Source: Lacimicrobium sp. SS2-24
Lineage (GTDB): Bacteria; Pseudomonadota; Gammaproteobacteria; Enterobacterales; Alteromonadaceae
NCBI RefSeq assembly: GCF_002201535.1
Contig: NZ_NIWW01000006.1
Span: 124,001 to 188,000, forward strand
Direction: 5' to 3'
Length of the DNA: 64,000 nucleotides
The notes beneath the pieces were generated by a model. That model worked only from the letters and a program-made list of their open reading frames with translations. It ran no database searches and was not told the DNA's origin. Made by a program: the position numbers and the translations under genes. This document shows, piece by piece, positions 35,520-45,130 of the stretch (positions within the stretch are counted from its first letter, which is position 1; every line of letters begins with the position of its first letter).

Positions 35520-36614
35520 ATGAAAACCATAAAGAAACTGGGGCTGCTCGCCGCGTCGATGACGGCAGCTATTAGCGTCAACGCACAGGCTGACACCATC
35601 AATGTCTACAACTGGAGTGATTACATTGCAGAAGACACCATTGCCAACTTTGAACAAAAGTCAGGGCATAAAGTGGTCTACGATGTATTCGATTCCAACG
35701 AAGTACTCGAAGCCAAGCTGCTGACAGGGCAAACGGGCTTTGATGTGGTGGTTCCCTCCGCTTCTTTTCTGGGCCGGCAGATCCGTGCTGGTGTATTTAC
35801 CAAACTGGATCGTGAAAAGTTGCCTAACTGGAAACACCTTGATCCCTTGTTAATGGGCAAACTGGAAGTGGTAGACCCGGGCAATCAATATGCAGTGCCC
35901 TATCTGTGGGGTACCACCGGCATTGGCTATAACGAAGAAAAGGTCAAAGCGGCACTGGGCGAAGACTACGAAGTCAACAGCTGGGAGATGATCTTTAACC
36001 CCGATGTTGTCAGCAAGCTCGCCAGTTGCGGCGTGGTGACGCTGGATGCTGCCTCAGAAATGGTCCCGGCGGCGCTGCATTACCTTGGTATGGATCCCAA
36101 CTCTAAGGATCCTAAAGAAATCGAACAGGCCGGTGAACTGCTTAAAACCATCCGTCCGCACATTCGTTACTTCCATTCCTCTCAATATATTAATGACCTT
36201 GCCAACGGCGATATCTGCGTGGCAGTGGGCTGGAGCGGCGACGTATTCCAGGCCGCCGATCGTGCCGATGAAGCCGATAACGGGATTTCTGTAGGGTATG
36301 TGATCCCCAAAGAAGGGGCCGCCATGTGGTTTGATATGCTGGCCATACCTGCCGATGCCAAGAGCATGGATGCCGCCTATCAGTTCATTAATCACCTGCT
36401 TGAGCCTGACGTCATTGCCGGTGTCAGTGATTATGTCTGGTATCCCAATGGCAACAAAAGCGCCACAGAGCTGGTCGACCCGGAAATCACCTCCAACCCG
36501 GCTATTTATCCTCCAATGGACGTGATGGAAAAGCTGTATACCTTCGAGGTCATGCCTGCACGGGTTTCCCGTGTCACAAACCGCGTATGGACAGATGTAA
36601 AGTCTGGCAGATAA
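35520..36614 (+). CDS. potF: Polyamine ABC transporter periplasmic binding protein (PotF/SpuD-like)
   Basis: This 364-residue protein has a signal peptide (about residues 1-26, ending AQA) and the PotD/PotF fold, starting NVYNWSDYIAEDTIANFE, as in putrescine-binding proteins. WGTTGIGYNEEKV and AVGWSGDVFQA are also typical of the family. GAGGAAACGGG precedes the ATG. It delivers putrescine or spermidine to the permease encoded by the following genes. Two stem-loops separate it from the ATPase gene. Confidence 0.93.
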   Translation: MKTIKKLGLLAASMTAAISVNAQADTINVYNWSDYIAEDTIANFEQKSGHKVVYDVFDSNEVLEAKLLTGQTGFDVVVPSASFLGRQIRAGVFTKLDREKLPNWKHLDPLLMGKLEVVDPGNQYAVPYLWGTTGIGYNEEKVKAALGEDYEVNSWEMIFNPDVVSKLASCGVVTLDAASEMVPAALHYLGMDPNSKDPKEIEQAGELLKTIRPHIRYFHSSQYINDLANGDICVAVGWSGDVFQAADRADEADNGISVGYVIPKEGAAMWFDMLAIPADAKSMDAAYQFINHLLEPDVIAGVSDYVWYPNGNKSATELVDPEITSNPAIYPPMDVMEKLYTFEVMPARVSRVTNRVWTDVKSGR

Positions 36615-36625
36615 CGCTCAGCGGT

Positions 36626-36694
36626 GACGTGACCCGCTCACGTCATCGCCGTTTCGGATAAGCGATAACGAGACCGGAGCGTCTATGACGCTCC
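36626..36694 (+). promoter_or_regulatory. Two stem-loops between potF and potG
   Basis: TGACGTGA/TCACGTCA (36626-36646, five-base loop) and GGAGCGT/ACGCTCC (36676-36694, five-base loop) are perfect stems in the 102-base gap between binding protein and ATPase genes. Neither has a proper T tract. This layout is usual where the binding protein mRNA is stabilised or transcription partly attenuates so that it is made in excess. Confidence 0.6.
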
Positions 36695-36716
36695 TCTGTT
36701 CAAAAGGTTTAGCAAA

Positions 36717-37835
36717 ATGACGTTAAAACATGAGTCCAGCACTACCAGCAAGGTATTGATGGAACTGAAAAACCTGAGCAAAAGCTTCGATGGCTACCAG
36801 GCTGTCAGACATGTTGATCTGCAGTTTTACGAAGGTGAGATATTCGCCCTGCTGGGCGGCTCCGGATGCGGAAAATCCACATTGCTGCGCATGCTGTCAG
36901 GCTTTGAACTGCCCACAGAAGGCAGCATTTTGTTTAATGGCGAGGACGTCGCCAAGGTACCGCCTTATAAACGTCCCTTTAATATGATGTTCCAGTCCTA
37001 TGCCCTGTTTCCCCATATGACCGTTGAGGCCAATATTGCCTATGGTCTGAAGCAGGACAAAATGAAAAAAGCGGATATTGATGCCCGTGTCAATGAAATG
37101 CTCAAACTGGTGCACATGGAGGAATATCGTACGCGCAAACCCGATCAGCTCTCGGGCGGACAACGCCAGCGGGTGGCCCTTGCCCGTAGCCTGGCCAAGA
37201 AGCCTCGCCTGTTGCTGCTTGACGAACCCATGGGTGCACTGGATAAAAAATTACGTGGCGAAATGCAGTTAGAGCTGGTGGATATCATCAAGCAAGTGGG
37301 CGTAACCTGTGTCATGGTCACCCATGATCAGGAAGAAGCCATGACCATGGCCGACCGCATCGCGGTTATGCATGCCGGGGAAATTCTGCAAATCGGCTCG
37401 CCTCACGACATCTATGAATACCCCAACTGCCGCTTTGTGGCGGATTTTATCGGCTCAGTCAATATGTTTGACGGCACCATCGCCGATGAAGAGCCCGCCT
37501 TTGTGGTAATTGATGTCCCCAATCTCGATGCCCCGATTTACATTGACCATGGTATCAGTGGTCCCGGCGGAAACCGCCACGTCAGTGTGGCCATCAGACC
37601 CGAAAAAATGCGCATGAGTGCCGAAAAACCCGATGAAAAATATAACTGGGGTAAAGGCATCATCGACGATCTGGCATATCTCGGCCAGCACAGTATCTAT
37701 CACATATTGTTGCCCGATAATCAGTTTGTTCAGATCACTCAGACCAATGACAACCGACGGGAGCGCCCCTTTGAGCTGGAGCAGGAAATTTATCTGCACT
37801 GGACACCGGACGCTTGTGTGGTTCTGGAGGAGTGA
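36717..37835 (+). CDS. potG: Polyamine ABC transporter ATP-binding protein (PotG-like)
   Basis: This 372-residue ATPase has Walker A GGSGCGKST near residue 49, the signature LSGGQRQRVALARSLA near 145 and Walker B LLLLDEPMGALD near 166, followed by a C-terminal TOBE domain (about 290-365). It energises polyamine import by the permease pair encoded immediately downstream. The start of potH lies two bases after its stop. Confidence 0.95.
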   Translation: MTLKHESSTTSKVLMELKNLSKSFDGYQAVRHVDLQFYEGEIFALLGGSGCGKSTLLRMLSGFELPTEGSILFNGEDVAKVPPYKRPFNMMFQSYALFPHMTVEANIAYGLKQDKMKKADIDARVNEMLKLVHMEEYRTRKPDQLSGGQRQRVALARSLAKKPRLLLLDEPMGALDKKLRGEMQLELVDIIKQVGVTCVMVTHDQEEAMTMADRIAVMHAGEILQIGSPHDIYEYPNCRFVADFIGSVNMFDGTIADEEPAFVVIDVPNLDAPIYIDHGISGPGGNRHVSVAIRPEKMRMSAEKPDEKYNWGKGIIDDLAYLGQHSIYHILLPDNQFVQITQTNDNRRERPFELEQEIYLHWTPDACVVLEE

Positions 37836-37837
37836 GC

Positions 37838-38761
37838 ATGAAAGCCCTGACACCGACATGGTACAAACTCAGACAATCCGCCTGGTTGAAACCCAGAAAC
37901 GGGGTCATTGCCATTCCCTACCTGTGGCTGCTGCTGTTTTTTCTGGTTCCGTTTATCATTGTTCTGAAGATCAGCTTTGCCGAAGCGCAAATTGCGATAC
38001 CGCCCTATACCGACCTGATTACCTATGCCAATGATCAGCTCAGTATCAACCTTAATCTGGGCAACTTCGTCTGGCTGTTTAATGATGACCTGTACTTCAG
38101 TGCCTACCTGAGTTCCATTCGCATTGCGCTGGTCTCGACCCTGCTCTGCCTGTTGATAGGCTACCCCATGGCACTGGCCATCAGCCGGGCGCCTGCTTCC
38201 AGCCGCAATGTACTGTTGCTGTTGGTGATTCTGCCATCCTGGACCTCGTTCCTGATCCGTATTTATGCGTGGATTGGCATACTCAAGCCCAATGGGTATA
38301 TCAACAATGCGTTGATGGCGATGGGTATTATTGATACCCCTATCGTGATGCTGCATACGGATTTTGCGGTCTATGTGGGCATTGTGTATGCCTACCTGCC
38401 CTTTATGATTCTGCCCTTGTACGCCAACATGATGAAGCTTGACCACAGTCTGGTTGAGGCCTCGTCTGATTTGGGGGCATCCCCGGTAACCACCTTGTTC
38501 AAAGTGATTCTGCCACTGACCAAAGCCGGGATTATTGCTGGCTGTATGCTGGTGTTTATTCCGGCAGTGGGTGAGTTTGTTATTCCTGAGCTGCTTGGCG
38601 GCCCGGAAACACTGATGATCGGTAAGATTCTGTGGGAAGAATTCTTCAACAACCGCGATTGGCCAGTGGCCTCTGCGGTGGCCATTATTATGCTGGCATT
38701 GTTGATCCTGCCCATCATGTGGTTTGACCGTTACCAGAACAAACAGATGGAGCAGCAATGA
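37838..38761 (+). CDS. potH: Polyamine ABC transporter permease (PotH-like)
   Basis: This 307-residue inner-membrane protein has about six helices and the permease EAA loop (EASSDLGASPVTTLFKVILP). ATG 37838 is chosen because GGAGGA precedes it; an upstream in-frame start would lie inside potG. It pairs with PotI to form the channel. The stop overlaps the potI start by four bases. Confidence 0.94.
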   Translation: MKALTPTWYKLRQSAWLKPRNGVIAIPYLWLLLFFLVPFIIVLKISFAEAQIAIPPYTDLITYANDQLSINLNLGNFVWLFNDDLYFSAYLSSIRIALVSTLLCLLIGYPMALAISRAPASSRNVLLLLVILPSWTSFLIRIYAWIGILKPNGYINNALMAMGIIDTPIVMLHTDFAVYVGIVYAYLPFMILPLYANMMKLDHSLVEASSDLGASPVTTLFKVILPLTKAGIIAGCMLVFIPAVGEFVIPELLGGPETLMIGKILWEEFFNNRDWPVASAVAIIMLALLILPIMWFDRYQNKQMEQQ

Positions 38762-39588
38762 TGAAGTTTTCGTTCAGTAAAATGATGCTCTGGCTGGGCC
38801 TGATATTTCTCTACGCGCCCATGCTGATTCTGATTATTTACTCGTTCAACGAGTCAAAACTGGTGACCGTATGGGCTGGCTTTTCCACCAAATGGTACGG
38901 TGAGCTGATGCGCAATGACAAACTGCTGGATGCCGTGGGCAACAGTTTGCAGATTGCCTTTTTCTCGGCCTCCGGCGCCGTCATTCTGGGCACGCTGGCC
39001 GCCTATGTATTGACCCGCTTTCGCGGTTTTAAAGGCAGTACCCTGCTGCGTGGCATGATCACCGCCCCGCTGGTTATGCCGGAAGTGATTACCGGTTTGT
39101 CGTTGCTGCTGCTGTTTGTTGCCATGGCGCAACTGGTGGGCTGGCCAGAAGGTCGTGGCATGACCACCATCTGGATTGCGCACACCACCTTTTGTACCGC
39201 TTATGTGGCCGTGGTGGTGGGCTCTCGGTTGAGCGAAATGGACATGTCCATTGAAGAAGCGGCCAGAGATCTCGGCGCCTCACCGATAAAAGTGTTCTTC
39301 CAGATTACTCTGCCGATTATTGCACCGGCGCTGATATCAGGGTGGCTGCTGGCCTTTACCCTGAGTCTGGATGACCTGGTTATCGCCAGTTTCGTTTCCG
39401 GCCCCGGTTCAACCACCCTGCCCATGGTCGTGTTCTCGTCAGTGCGCCTGGGCGTCAGCCCTGAAATCAACGCACTGGCCACCATTATCATTACCCTGGT
39501 GACCACGCTGGTGTTTGCCTCGTGGTGGTATGCCAGACGCGTGGAGAAAGCGCGGATTAAAGAACGGCAAAAGGTGGCTCAGGTATGA
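38758..39588 (+). CDS. potI: Polyamine ABC transporter permease (PotI-like)
   Basis: This 276-residue membrane protein has six helices and the EAA loop EAARDLGASPIKVFFQITLP, nearly the same as in PotH. It is the second permease subunit. The gene overlaps potH by four bases at its start and puuR by four bases at its end, so transporter and regulator are translationally coupled. Confidence 0.94.
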   Translation: MMKFSFSKMMLWLGLIFLYAPMLILIIYSFNESKLVTVWAGFSTKWYGELMRNDKLLDAVGNSLQIAFFSASGAVILGTLAAYVLTRFRGFKGSTLLRGMITAPLVMPEVITGLSLLLLFVAMAQLVGWPEGRGMTTIWIAHTTFCTAYVAVVVGSRLSEMDMSIEEAARDLGASPIKVFFQITLPIIAPALISGWLLAFTLSLDDLVIASFVSGPGSTTLPMVVFSSVRLGVSPEINALATIIITLVTTLVFASWWYARRVEKARIKERQKVAQV

Positions 39589-40127
39589 AAGTGGGTCAGC
39601 GTATTAAGAAGTTGCGTCAGGTCAGAGGCCTGTCACAACGGGAGCTGGCAAAAGTGGTCAATCTGCCCAACAGCACCTTGTCCATGATAGAGCGTGACGC
39701 GGTCAGCCCGTCTATCAGTAATCTGCACAAGATACTGACCGGGCTGGATATGCCACTCAGCCACTTTTTCACCCATGACTTCGATCAGGGTGAAAAAGTG
39801 GTGTATCACGCCGACGAACTGCAGGACATTGGCAGTGGCGGGCTGCAATACCTGTTGGTAGGCGCCGACAAACAGGATCGCCAGCTGACCTTTTTGATCG
39901 AAACCTACCCGCCCCATTCCGGCACGGGGGATGAGTGGATGACCCACGAGGGGCATGAGGCGGGCACGGTGCTCGAAGGTGAGATCGTCATTTTACAAAA
40001 TGAGCAGGAATACCACCTCAAAGCCGGTGACAGTTATTACCTGAATACACAGCTACCACATCAGTTTGTAAACCGTGGAGCACAAGTTTGTCGTCTGGTC
40101 AGTGCCGTGGCACCGGCCAGTTTCTGA
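39585..40127 (+). CDS. puuR: XRE-family regulator with cupin domain, PuuR-like
   Basis: This 180-residue protein has an N-terminal helix-turn-helix of the XRE type (about residues 7-62, RGLSQRELAKVVNLPNSTLSMIERD) and a C-terminal cupin domain (about 105-175, with HEGHEAGTVLEGE). In E. coli, PuuR represses the puu genes and is relieved by putrescine. Its place between the potI and puuC genes supports the same role. It starts with a four-base overlap with potI. Confidence 0.9.
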   Translation: MKVGQRIKKLRQVRGLSQRELAKVVNLPNSTLSMIERDAVSPSISNLHKILTGLDMPLSHFFTHDFDQGEKVVYHADELQDIGSGGLQYLLVGADKQDRQLTFLIETYPPHSGTGDEWMTHEGHEAGTVLEGEIVILQNEQEYHLKAGDSYYLNTQLPHQFVNRGAQVCRLVSAVAPASF

Positions 40128-40158
40128 TAACCCAATACAACCAAGAACAGGAGGGGCA

Positions 40159-41655
40159 ATGGCACCTAACAGCCTGAATCAGTGGCAAGAATATGTAAAA
40201 AGCTTAACGATAGAGGGGCGTGCCTTTATCAATGGCGAATACGTGTCTGCCCAAAGCGGAAAAACCTTTGCCTGTATTAATCCAGCCAACAGCGAAGAGA
40301 TTGCGCAAGTCGCCGAATGTGATGAGGCCGATGCCGAATTGGCCGTGAGCGCTGCAAAGCAGTGTTTCGATCAGGGGACCTGGCGCAACCTTGCGCCGAA
40401 AAAGCGCAAACAGGTATTACTTCGCCTTGCAGAGCTGATGCTCGAACATCGCACCGAACTGGCTGCACTGGAAACCCTGGACATGGGTAAGCCCATCAGC
40501 GAAAGCTACAATGTGGATGTGCCGTCTGCGGCAGAAACCGTTAAGTGGCATGCCGAGGCCATTGATAAAATCTACGATGAGGTAGCCCCCACAGAAGCCA
40601 ATGTGCTGGCCACCATTACCCGTGAACCTATTGGCGTTGTAGCGGCTATTACGCCGTGGAATTTTCCTCTTGCTATTGCCAGCTGGAAGATCGCACCTGC
40701 GCTGGCAGCAGGAAATTCTGTTGTGCTCAAGCCCTCAGAAAAATCTTCACTGACCGCCATCAGACTGGCGCAGCTGGCAAGTGAAGCCGGCCTGCCTGAC
40801 GGCGCGCTGAACGTGGTTCCGGGTTACGGCCACACCGTGGGGAAAACCCTGGCCCTGCATATGCAGGTAGATTGCCTGGCCTTTACCGGTTCGACTCGCA
40901 TAGCCAGACAACTGATGATCTATGCCGGCGAATCGAATATGAAGCGGGTATGGCTGGAAGCCGGTGGTAAGAACCCCAATATTGTTTTTGCCGACTGTGC
41001 AGATCTGGACAAAGCCGCGCGCAGCGCCGCCAGTGGCTGTTTCTATAATCAGGGCGAAGTTTGTGTGGCGGCCACAAGGCTGCTGGTTGAGCGCAGTATT
41101 CACGATGAATTTGTACAGAAAGTTCGCGAGGCCAGCCAGCATTTTCGTCCTGGCGACCCGCTTGACCCCGATACCAACATGGGCGCACTGGTAGATAAAC
41201 AGCACCAGGGCAGCGTGCTGGAATACATTAATAAAGGCCAGCAAGGCGGCGCAAAACTGACCCTTGGTGGTAATGCTGCGCTGGATACTGACAAAGGGGC
41301 CTTCGTAGAGCCGACTATCTTTACCGGTGTGGATAACAGCATGCCCATCGCCAGAGAAGAAATTTTCGGACCGGTGATGTCTGTCATCCCCTTTGATGAT
41401 GAGCAGCATGCCATCGCCATTGCTAATGACAGTGACTATGGTCTGGGTGCGGCCCTTTGGACCAACAGCCTGTCACGGGCGCACAAGTTATCCCGTGAGC
41501 TACGCGCAGGCTCGGTATGGATCAATAACTATAACGACGGCGATATGACCGTTCCCTTTGGAGGCTTTAAGCAATCCGGGAATGGCAGAGACAAATCACT
41601 GCATGCACTGGAGAAATATACCGAGCTGAAAACCACCTGGATCGAGCTCGACTAA
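40159..41655 (+). CDS. puuC: Aldehyde dehydrogenase, gamma-glutamyl-gamma-aminobutyraldehyde dehydrogenase (PuuC-like)
   Basis: This 498-residue NAD(P)-dependent aldehyde dehydrogenase has the cofactor motif FTGSTRIARQL, the catalytic Glu in LEAGGKNPN and the catalytic Cys in NQGEVCVAAT. In this pathway it oxidises gamma-glutamyl-gamma-aminobutyraldehyde (or 4-aminobutanal) to the acid. ATG 40159 follows GGAGGGG; upstream in-frame codons fall inside puuR. It ends the puuD-to-puuC series of same-strand genes. Confidence 0.92.
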   Translation: MAPNSLNQWQEYVKSLTIEGRAFINGEYVSAQSGKTFACINPANSEEIAQVAECDEADAELAVSAAKQCFDQGTWRNLAPKKRKQVLLRLAELMLEHRTELAALETLDMGKPISESYNVDVPSAAETVKWHAEAIDKIYDEVAPTEANVLATITREPIGVVAAITPWNFPLAIASWKIAPALAAGNSVVLKPSEKSSLTAIRLAQLASEAGLPDGALNVVPGYGHTVGKTLALHMQVDCLAFTGSTRIARQLMIYAGESNMKRVWLEAGGKNPNIVFADCADLDKAARSAASGCFYNQGEVCVAATRLLVERSIHDEFVQKVREASQHFRPGDPLDPDTNMGALVDKQHQGSVLEYINKGQQGGAKLTLGGNAALDTDKGAFVEPTIFTGVDNSMPIAREEIFGPVMSVIPFDDEQHAIAIANDSDYGLGAALWTNSLSRAHKLSRELRAGSVWINNYNDGDMTVPFGGFKQSGNGRDKSLHALEKYTELKTTWIELD

Positions 41656-41824
41656 GCACGACCTCCTGACCATTAGAACGTGAATTTGGCCGCCGGCTTT
41701 ATCCGGCAGCCGGACACCGGCTTGCCCGGTGACAACGGGCACCTCGTGTAATACCCGGCGCCTGGACTCAGTAAACCGGTGATTTAAACCGGATAACAAC
41801 AATAAACCGGAGAAGGACAACATC

Positions 41825-42508
41825 ATGAAACTAAGAAATAAACTGCTGACCGCTTCACTGCTCAGCGCCATGACCCTGGGTGCTCAGGCCGATGTAAGTG
41901 GCTATGTGACCGTGACCTCGGACTACATGTTCCGTGGTGTCACCCTGAATGACAAAAGCCCTGCCCTGCAAGGCGGCATAGACTGGGAAGGTGACACAGG
42001 CTGGTACGCCGGTGGCTGGGCCTCACAAACGGACGATGGTGAAACCAGTGATGTGGAAGTGGATCTGTTTGCCGGTTACTACGGTGAAATGGAAAACGGC
42101 TTCGAATACGATCTGATGGTGATTTACTATGCTCTGCTGGATGATGCAGACTATAACTACTTCGAACTCCACGGTGCTCTGATTCGCCCGGTGAGTGACA
42201 GCCTGACCTTAAGTCTCAACCTTGACTACACCAATGACAGCATTGCCGCGAAAGGTTTTGGCGATGACTTAAGCGCCCTGCATGTCTCTGCAATTGCCGA
42301 GTACGATTTAGGCGATGATATGGGACTGGCGTTCGAGTATGGCCGTCAGGGCTGGGATGAAGACGGAGAGAACTATGGTTACAACTGGGGCCGTGTCAGC
42401 CTGACCAAAGATTACAATGACTTTTCATTTGATCTCAGCGCCTGGTACAACAACCTGGATGATGATGATTCATCCAAGTTTACTGCGTCTGTCAGCTACA
42501 ATTTTTAA
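41825..42508 (+). CDS. TorF-family putative outer-membrane porin
   Basis: This 227-residue exported protein has a signal peptide (ending GAQA near residue 22) and an acidic beta-barrel sequence beginning DVSGYVTVTSDYMFRGV and ending VSYNF, the pattern of the TIGR02001/TorF family. Its place between the polyamine genes suggests it admits polyamines or other amines through the outer membrane, which is an inference. AGAAGGA precedes the ATG. A GC-rich hairpin follows. Confidence 0.8.
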   Translation: MKLRNKLLTASLLSAMTLGAQADVSGYVTVTSDYMFRGVTLNDKSPALQGGIDWEGDTGWYAGGWASQTDDGETSDVEVDLFAGYYGEMENGFEYDLMVIYYALLDDADYNYFELHGALIRPVSDSLTLSLNLDYTNDSIAAKGFGDDLSALHVSAIAEYDLGDDMGLAFEYGRQGWDEDGENYGYNWGRVSLTKDYNDFSFDLSAWYNNLDDDDSSKFTASVSYNF

Positions 42509-42532
42509 CCGACAGGATCGCATATACGTCTG

Positions 42533-42553
42533 AGCCCGGCATCCAGCCGGGCT
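42533..42553 (+). terminator. Hairpin after the porin gene
   Basis: AGCCCGGC and GCCGGGCT pair perfectly around a five-base loop, 24 bases after the stop codon. There is no strong T tract. Confidence 0.55.
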
Positions 42554-42730
42554 GCATTCAGAATCAAAGATGCAGTGCAACAGGTATTGTTTTGATGGAT
42601 AACTCACGACCCGTGAGGTTTGGAGATGTCATACTGCCACGCTAAGGGTGCGAGTGATTCATCAAAACAACACCACCTGCACAACAAGAGCAAAGATTTA
42701 CCATCGCCACTTATTTATTCAGGAGTTTCC

Positions 42731-44008
42731 ATGAGCGACTATATCAACAGCTACTATGCCTATAATGCGGATACGTCGGTTCCCTATCCGGCATTGAACG
42801 AAGATTTACAGGCAGATGTCTGTGTGATGGGTGGTGGCTTTACCGGACTCTCTTCTGCTCTGCACCTGGCGCAGGCGGGCTACAAGGTGGTGCTGCTGGA
42901 AGCCAATCGTATTGGCTTTGGCGCGACCGGTCGCAATGGCGGACAAATCGTTAATAGCTACAGCCGGGATGTGGATACCATTGCCAAAAAATATGGTCCT
43001 GAGATGGGCAAAGCCATGGGCCAGATGATGTTTGAGGGCGGTGATATTATTCGCACCCTGATCCGCGACCATCAGATAGATTGTGATCATGTTCACGGGG
43101 GCGCTTTTGTGGCACTCAACCATAAGCAACTTAAAGGCCTGGAAGAACATCAGAAGCTCTGGCAGGCATACGGCAATGACGACATGGAGCTGCTGGATAA
43201 GAGCGCGCTGAGTAAAATCGTCAAATCCGATCGCTATACTGGCGGCCTCACAGACAACAAGAGTGGTCACATTCAACCCCTGAAGCTGGCATTGGGTGAG
43301 GCAAAAGCCATCACCTCCCTTGGCGGTCAGGTCTTTGAGCAAAGTCCGATTACCAAAGTGGAAAAGGGTAAACGGGTCACCGTACATACCGCCAAAGGTT
43401 CCGTGAGCGCCGATTACCTGGTGGTGGGAGCCAATGCTTACCTCAGTCATGTGCTGCCCGAACTGATGAAACGCTCCATGCCCTGTGGCACGCAAATCAT
43501 CACAACCGAAGTGTTAGGTGAACAAACCTGCCGGGAAATGCTGCCGGCCAACTATTGCGTGGAAGACTGTAACTATTTGCTGGATTACTATCGCACCACC
43601 GCTGACCACCGTCTCCTTTATGGCGGTGGCGTGGTATACGGTGCCCGCGATCCGGATGATATTGAGCGCCTGATTCGCCCGAAAATGGAAAAAACCTTTC
43701 CGCAACTCAAGGGCACCAAAATCGATTTTGCCTGGACCGGAAATTTCCTGCTTACCGTCTCACGGCTGCCTGAGTTTGGTCGCCTGGATAACAACATCTA
43801 CTACATGCAGGGTTACAGCGGTCATGGGGTAACCAGCACTCACCTGGCCGGAAAAGTGGTCAGTGAAGCCATTAAGGGTCAGGCCGAGCGCTTTGATGTA
43901 TTCAGTAAACTGCCTCACCTGCCGATGCTGGGCGGGCGCGCTCTGCAGATCCCCTTCACCGCCCTCGGGGCCAGTTATTACAATCTGCGGGATATGTTAG
44001 GGATATAA
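42731..44008 (+). CDS. puuB: FAD-dependent amine oxidoreductase, PuuB-like (copy 2)
   Basis: This 425-residue protein has the same DAO-family architecture as copy 1 (CVMGGGFTGLSSALH, GFGATGRNGGQIVNSY, MQGYSGHGVTSTHLAGK) but is well diverged. ATG 42731 follows AGGAG at seven-base spacing. It would oxidise gamma-glutamylputrescine or a related amine; one copy may pair with each puuA homologue. The last 12 codons reappear in a 47-base remnant at 45460-45506. Confidence 0.88.
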   Translation: MSDYINSYYAYNADTSVPYPALNEDLQADVCVMGGGFTGLSSALHLAQAGYKVVLLEANRIGFGATGRNGGQIVNSYSRDVDTIAKKYGPEMGKAMGQMMFEGGDIIRTLIRDHQIDCDHVHGGAFVALNHKQLKGLEEHQKLWQAYGNDDMELLDKSALSKIVKSDRYTGGLTDNKSGHIQPLKLALGEAKAITSLGGQVFEQSPITKVEKGKRVTVHTAKGSVSADYLVVGANAYLSHVLPELMKRSMPCGTQIITTEVLGEQTCREMLPANYCVEDCNYLLDYYRTTADHRLLYGGGVVYGARDPDDIERLIRPKMEKTFPQLKGTKIDFAWTGNFLLTVSRLPEFGRLDNNIYYMQGYSGHGVTSTHLAGKVVSEAIKGQAERFDVFSKLPHLPMLGGRALQIPFTALGASYYNLRDMLGI

Positions 44009-44018
44009 ACACCTTACA

Positions 44019-44042
44019 GGCCACACCGTTAAGCGTGTGGCC
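44019..44042 (+). terminator. Hairpin after puuB copy 2
   Basis: GGCCACAC and GTGTGGCC form a perfect 8-bp stem with an 8-base loop, ten bases after the stop codon. Confidence 0.65.
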
Positions 44043-44161
44043 ATTCCCCCCTCCCCTCGATTATCTGGGCAAAGAGGCTTTTTGAACAAATGGATAACTT
44101 TACAGGGACTACGTGGCGCCAGAAGCAGAATTTGCTACTCAGGTCGCAATCAGCTCAACGA

Positions 44162-45130
44162 TTATTCAATGACTTCTTCAAGGCGGCGACGTGGCGCTGC
44201 GTCGATTTCATCTTCCGGAAACCCCAGCCTGAGCAAAATTTGCGGAAATCCCCTTTTGCTCAATATGTTTTGAAGTTTGGGGCGCAGTGATGCAACCTGA
44301 ATAGGTTGATTTAAATAGGACGCTTGCAGACCCTGTAAGCGCGCAGATAACAACACCTTTTCCAACGCCTGACCGGCTTTTAACCAGTCGGCGACGTTGT
44401 CACTGGCGGTGCCAAGGACGGCGAGTACAGGGGATTCGTCGGCGAGCTGGTTATCCTTTGCTCCAACTCCATTGCCCATATCGAAAGTCCGAACAACAAT
44501 TTTGGCGATGGGCGCGACAATTCCAGGCACCGTAAGACCGTCTCCACGGCGGCGAGGATGCATCCATGCAGCAAGCTCCCTTCGCCAACCAGGGTTTGAC
44601 CACTGCATCGAATCGCCCTCTGCCACAAGCTCAGCCACCTTCTGACGATGCTCTTTTGATTCTATAACTTCAAGCCAGCAACCCTCTTCAGACGCCATCG
44701 TATACAATGAATCAATAATCGCAGCAGGGATATCCTCAGGTGCAAAGCGTTTTCGATAGGTTCGACGCAGCTCAATAGACTTAAAGAGTGCAGCATCCTC
44801 TCTGGATAATGCATGTGCTTTGTTGAATGAGATCACCGCTAGCAGATCATCGTCACCGGAATCCGGGGTAATATCGAAGGTCACACCAAACCCTTGTTGA
44901 GCAGCCGCCACCCGTATATTCATCAAAGCGCAGCCACAGCTTATGGTGAGTTCCCTATCGTCTGGATCGTTAACAGGAAGAGCCCGAGTTCTGTCGGCAA
45001 ACATGGACACTGTCCCATCCGTAATCTTAAATCGCCATGGCTGGGTGTTGTGACTTGAGGGAGCAAGCACGGCGTAGCGCAACAATAACTTTATCTGCTC
45101 CATAGTGATGGAGGTTTTCTCTGTTTTCAT
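44162..45130 (-). CDS. Nitroreductase-family protein (Acg-like)
   Basis: This 322-residue protein belongs to the nitroreductase superfamily, with LLRYAVLAPSSHNTQPWRF at the start and an acidic central part. The length and internal duplication-like layout resemble Acg/Rv2032-type flavin proteins, which may sequester FMN instead of reducing nitro compounds. ATG 45130 follows GGAGAG. It lies between puuB copy 2 and a puuB tail remnant, on the opposite strand, so it seems to have been inserted there. Confidence 0.8.
   Translation of the reverse strand: MKTEKTSITMEQIKLLLRYAVLAPSSHNTQPWRFKITDGTVSMFADRTRALPVNDPDDRELTISCGCALMNIRVAAAQQGFGVTFDITPDSGDDDLLAVISFNKAHALSREDAALFKSIELRRTYRKRFAPEDIPAAIIDSLYTMASEEGCWLEVIESKEHRQKVAELVAEGDSMQWSNPGWRRELAAWMHPRRRGDGLTVPGIVAPIAKIVVRTFDMGNGVGAKDNQLADESPVLAVLGTASDNVADWLKAGQALEKVLLSARLQGLQASYLNQPIQVASLRPKLQNILSKRGFPQILLRLGFPEDEIDAAPRRRLEEVIE

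Noticed and set aside
37790-38758. 322-codon minus-strand open frame opposite potH
   Set aside because: It is fully antisense to a permease gene with clear EAA loop and membrane helices; its Gln/His-rich product is a shadow of the coding strand.
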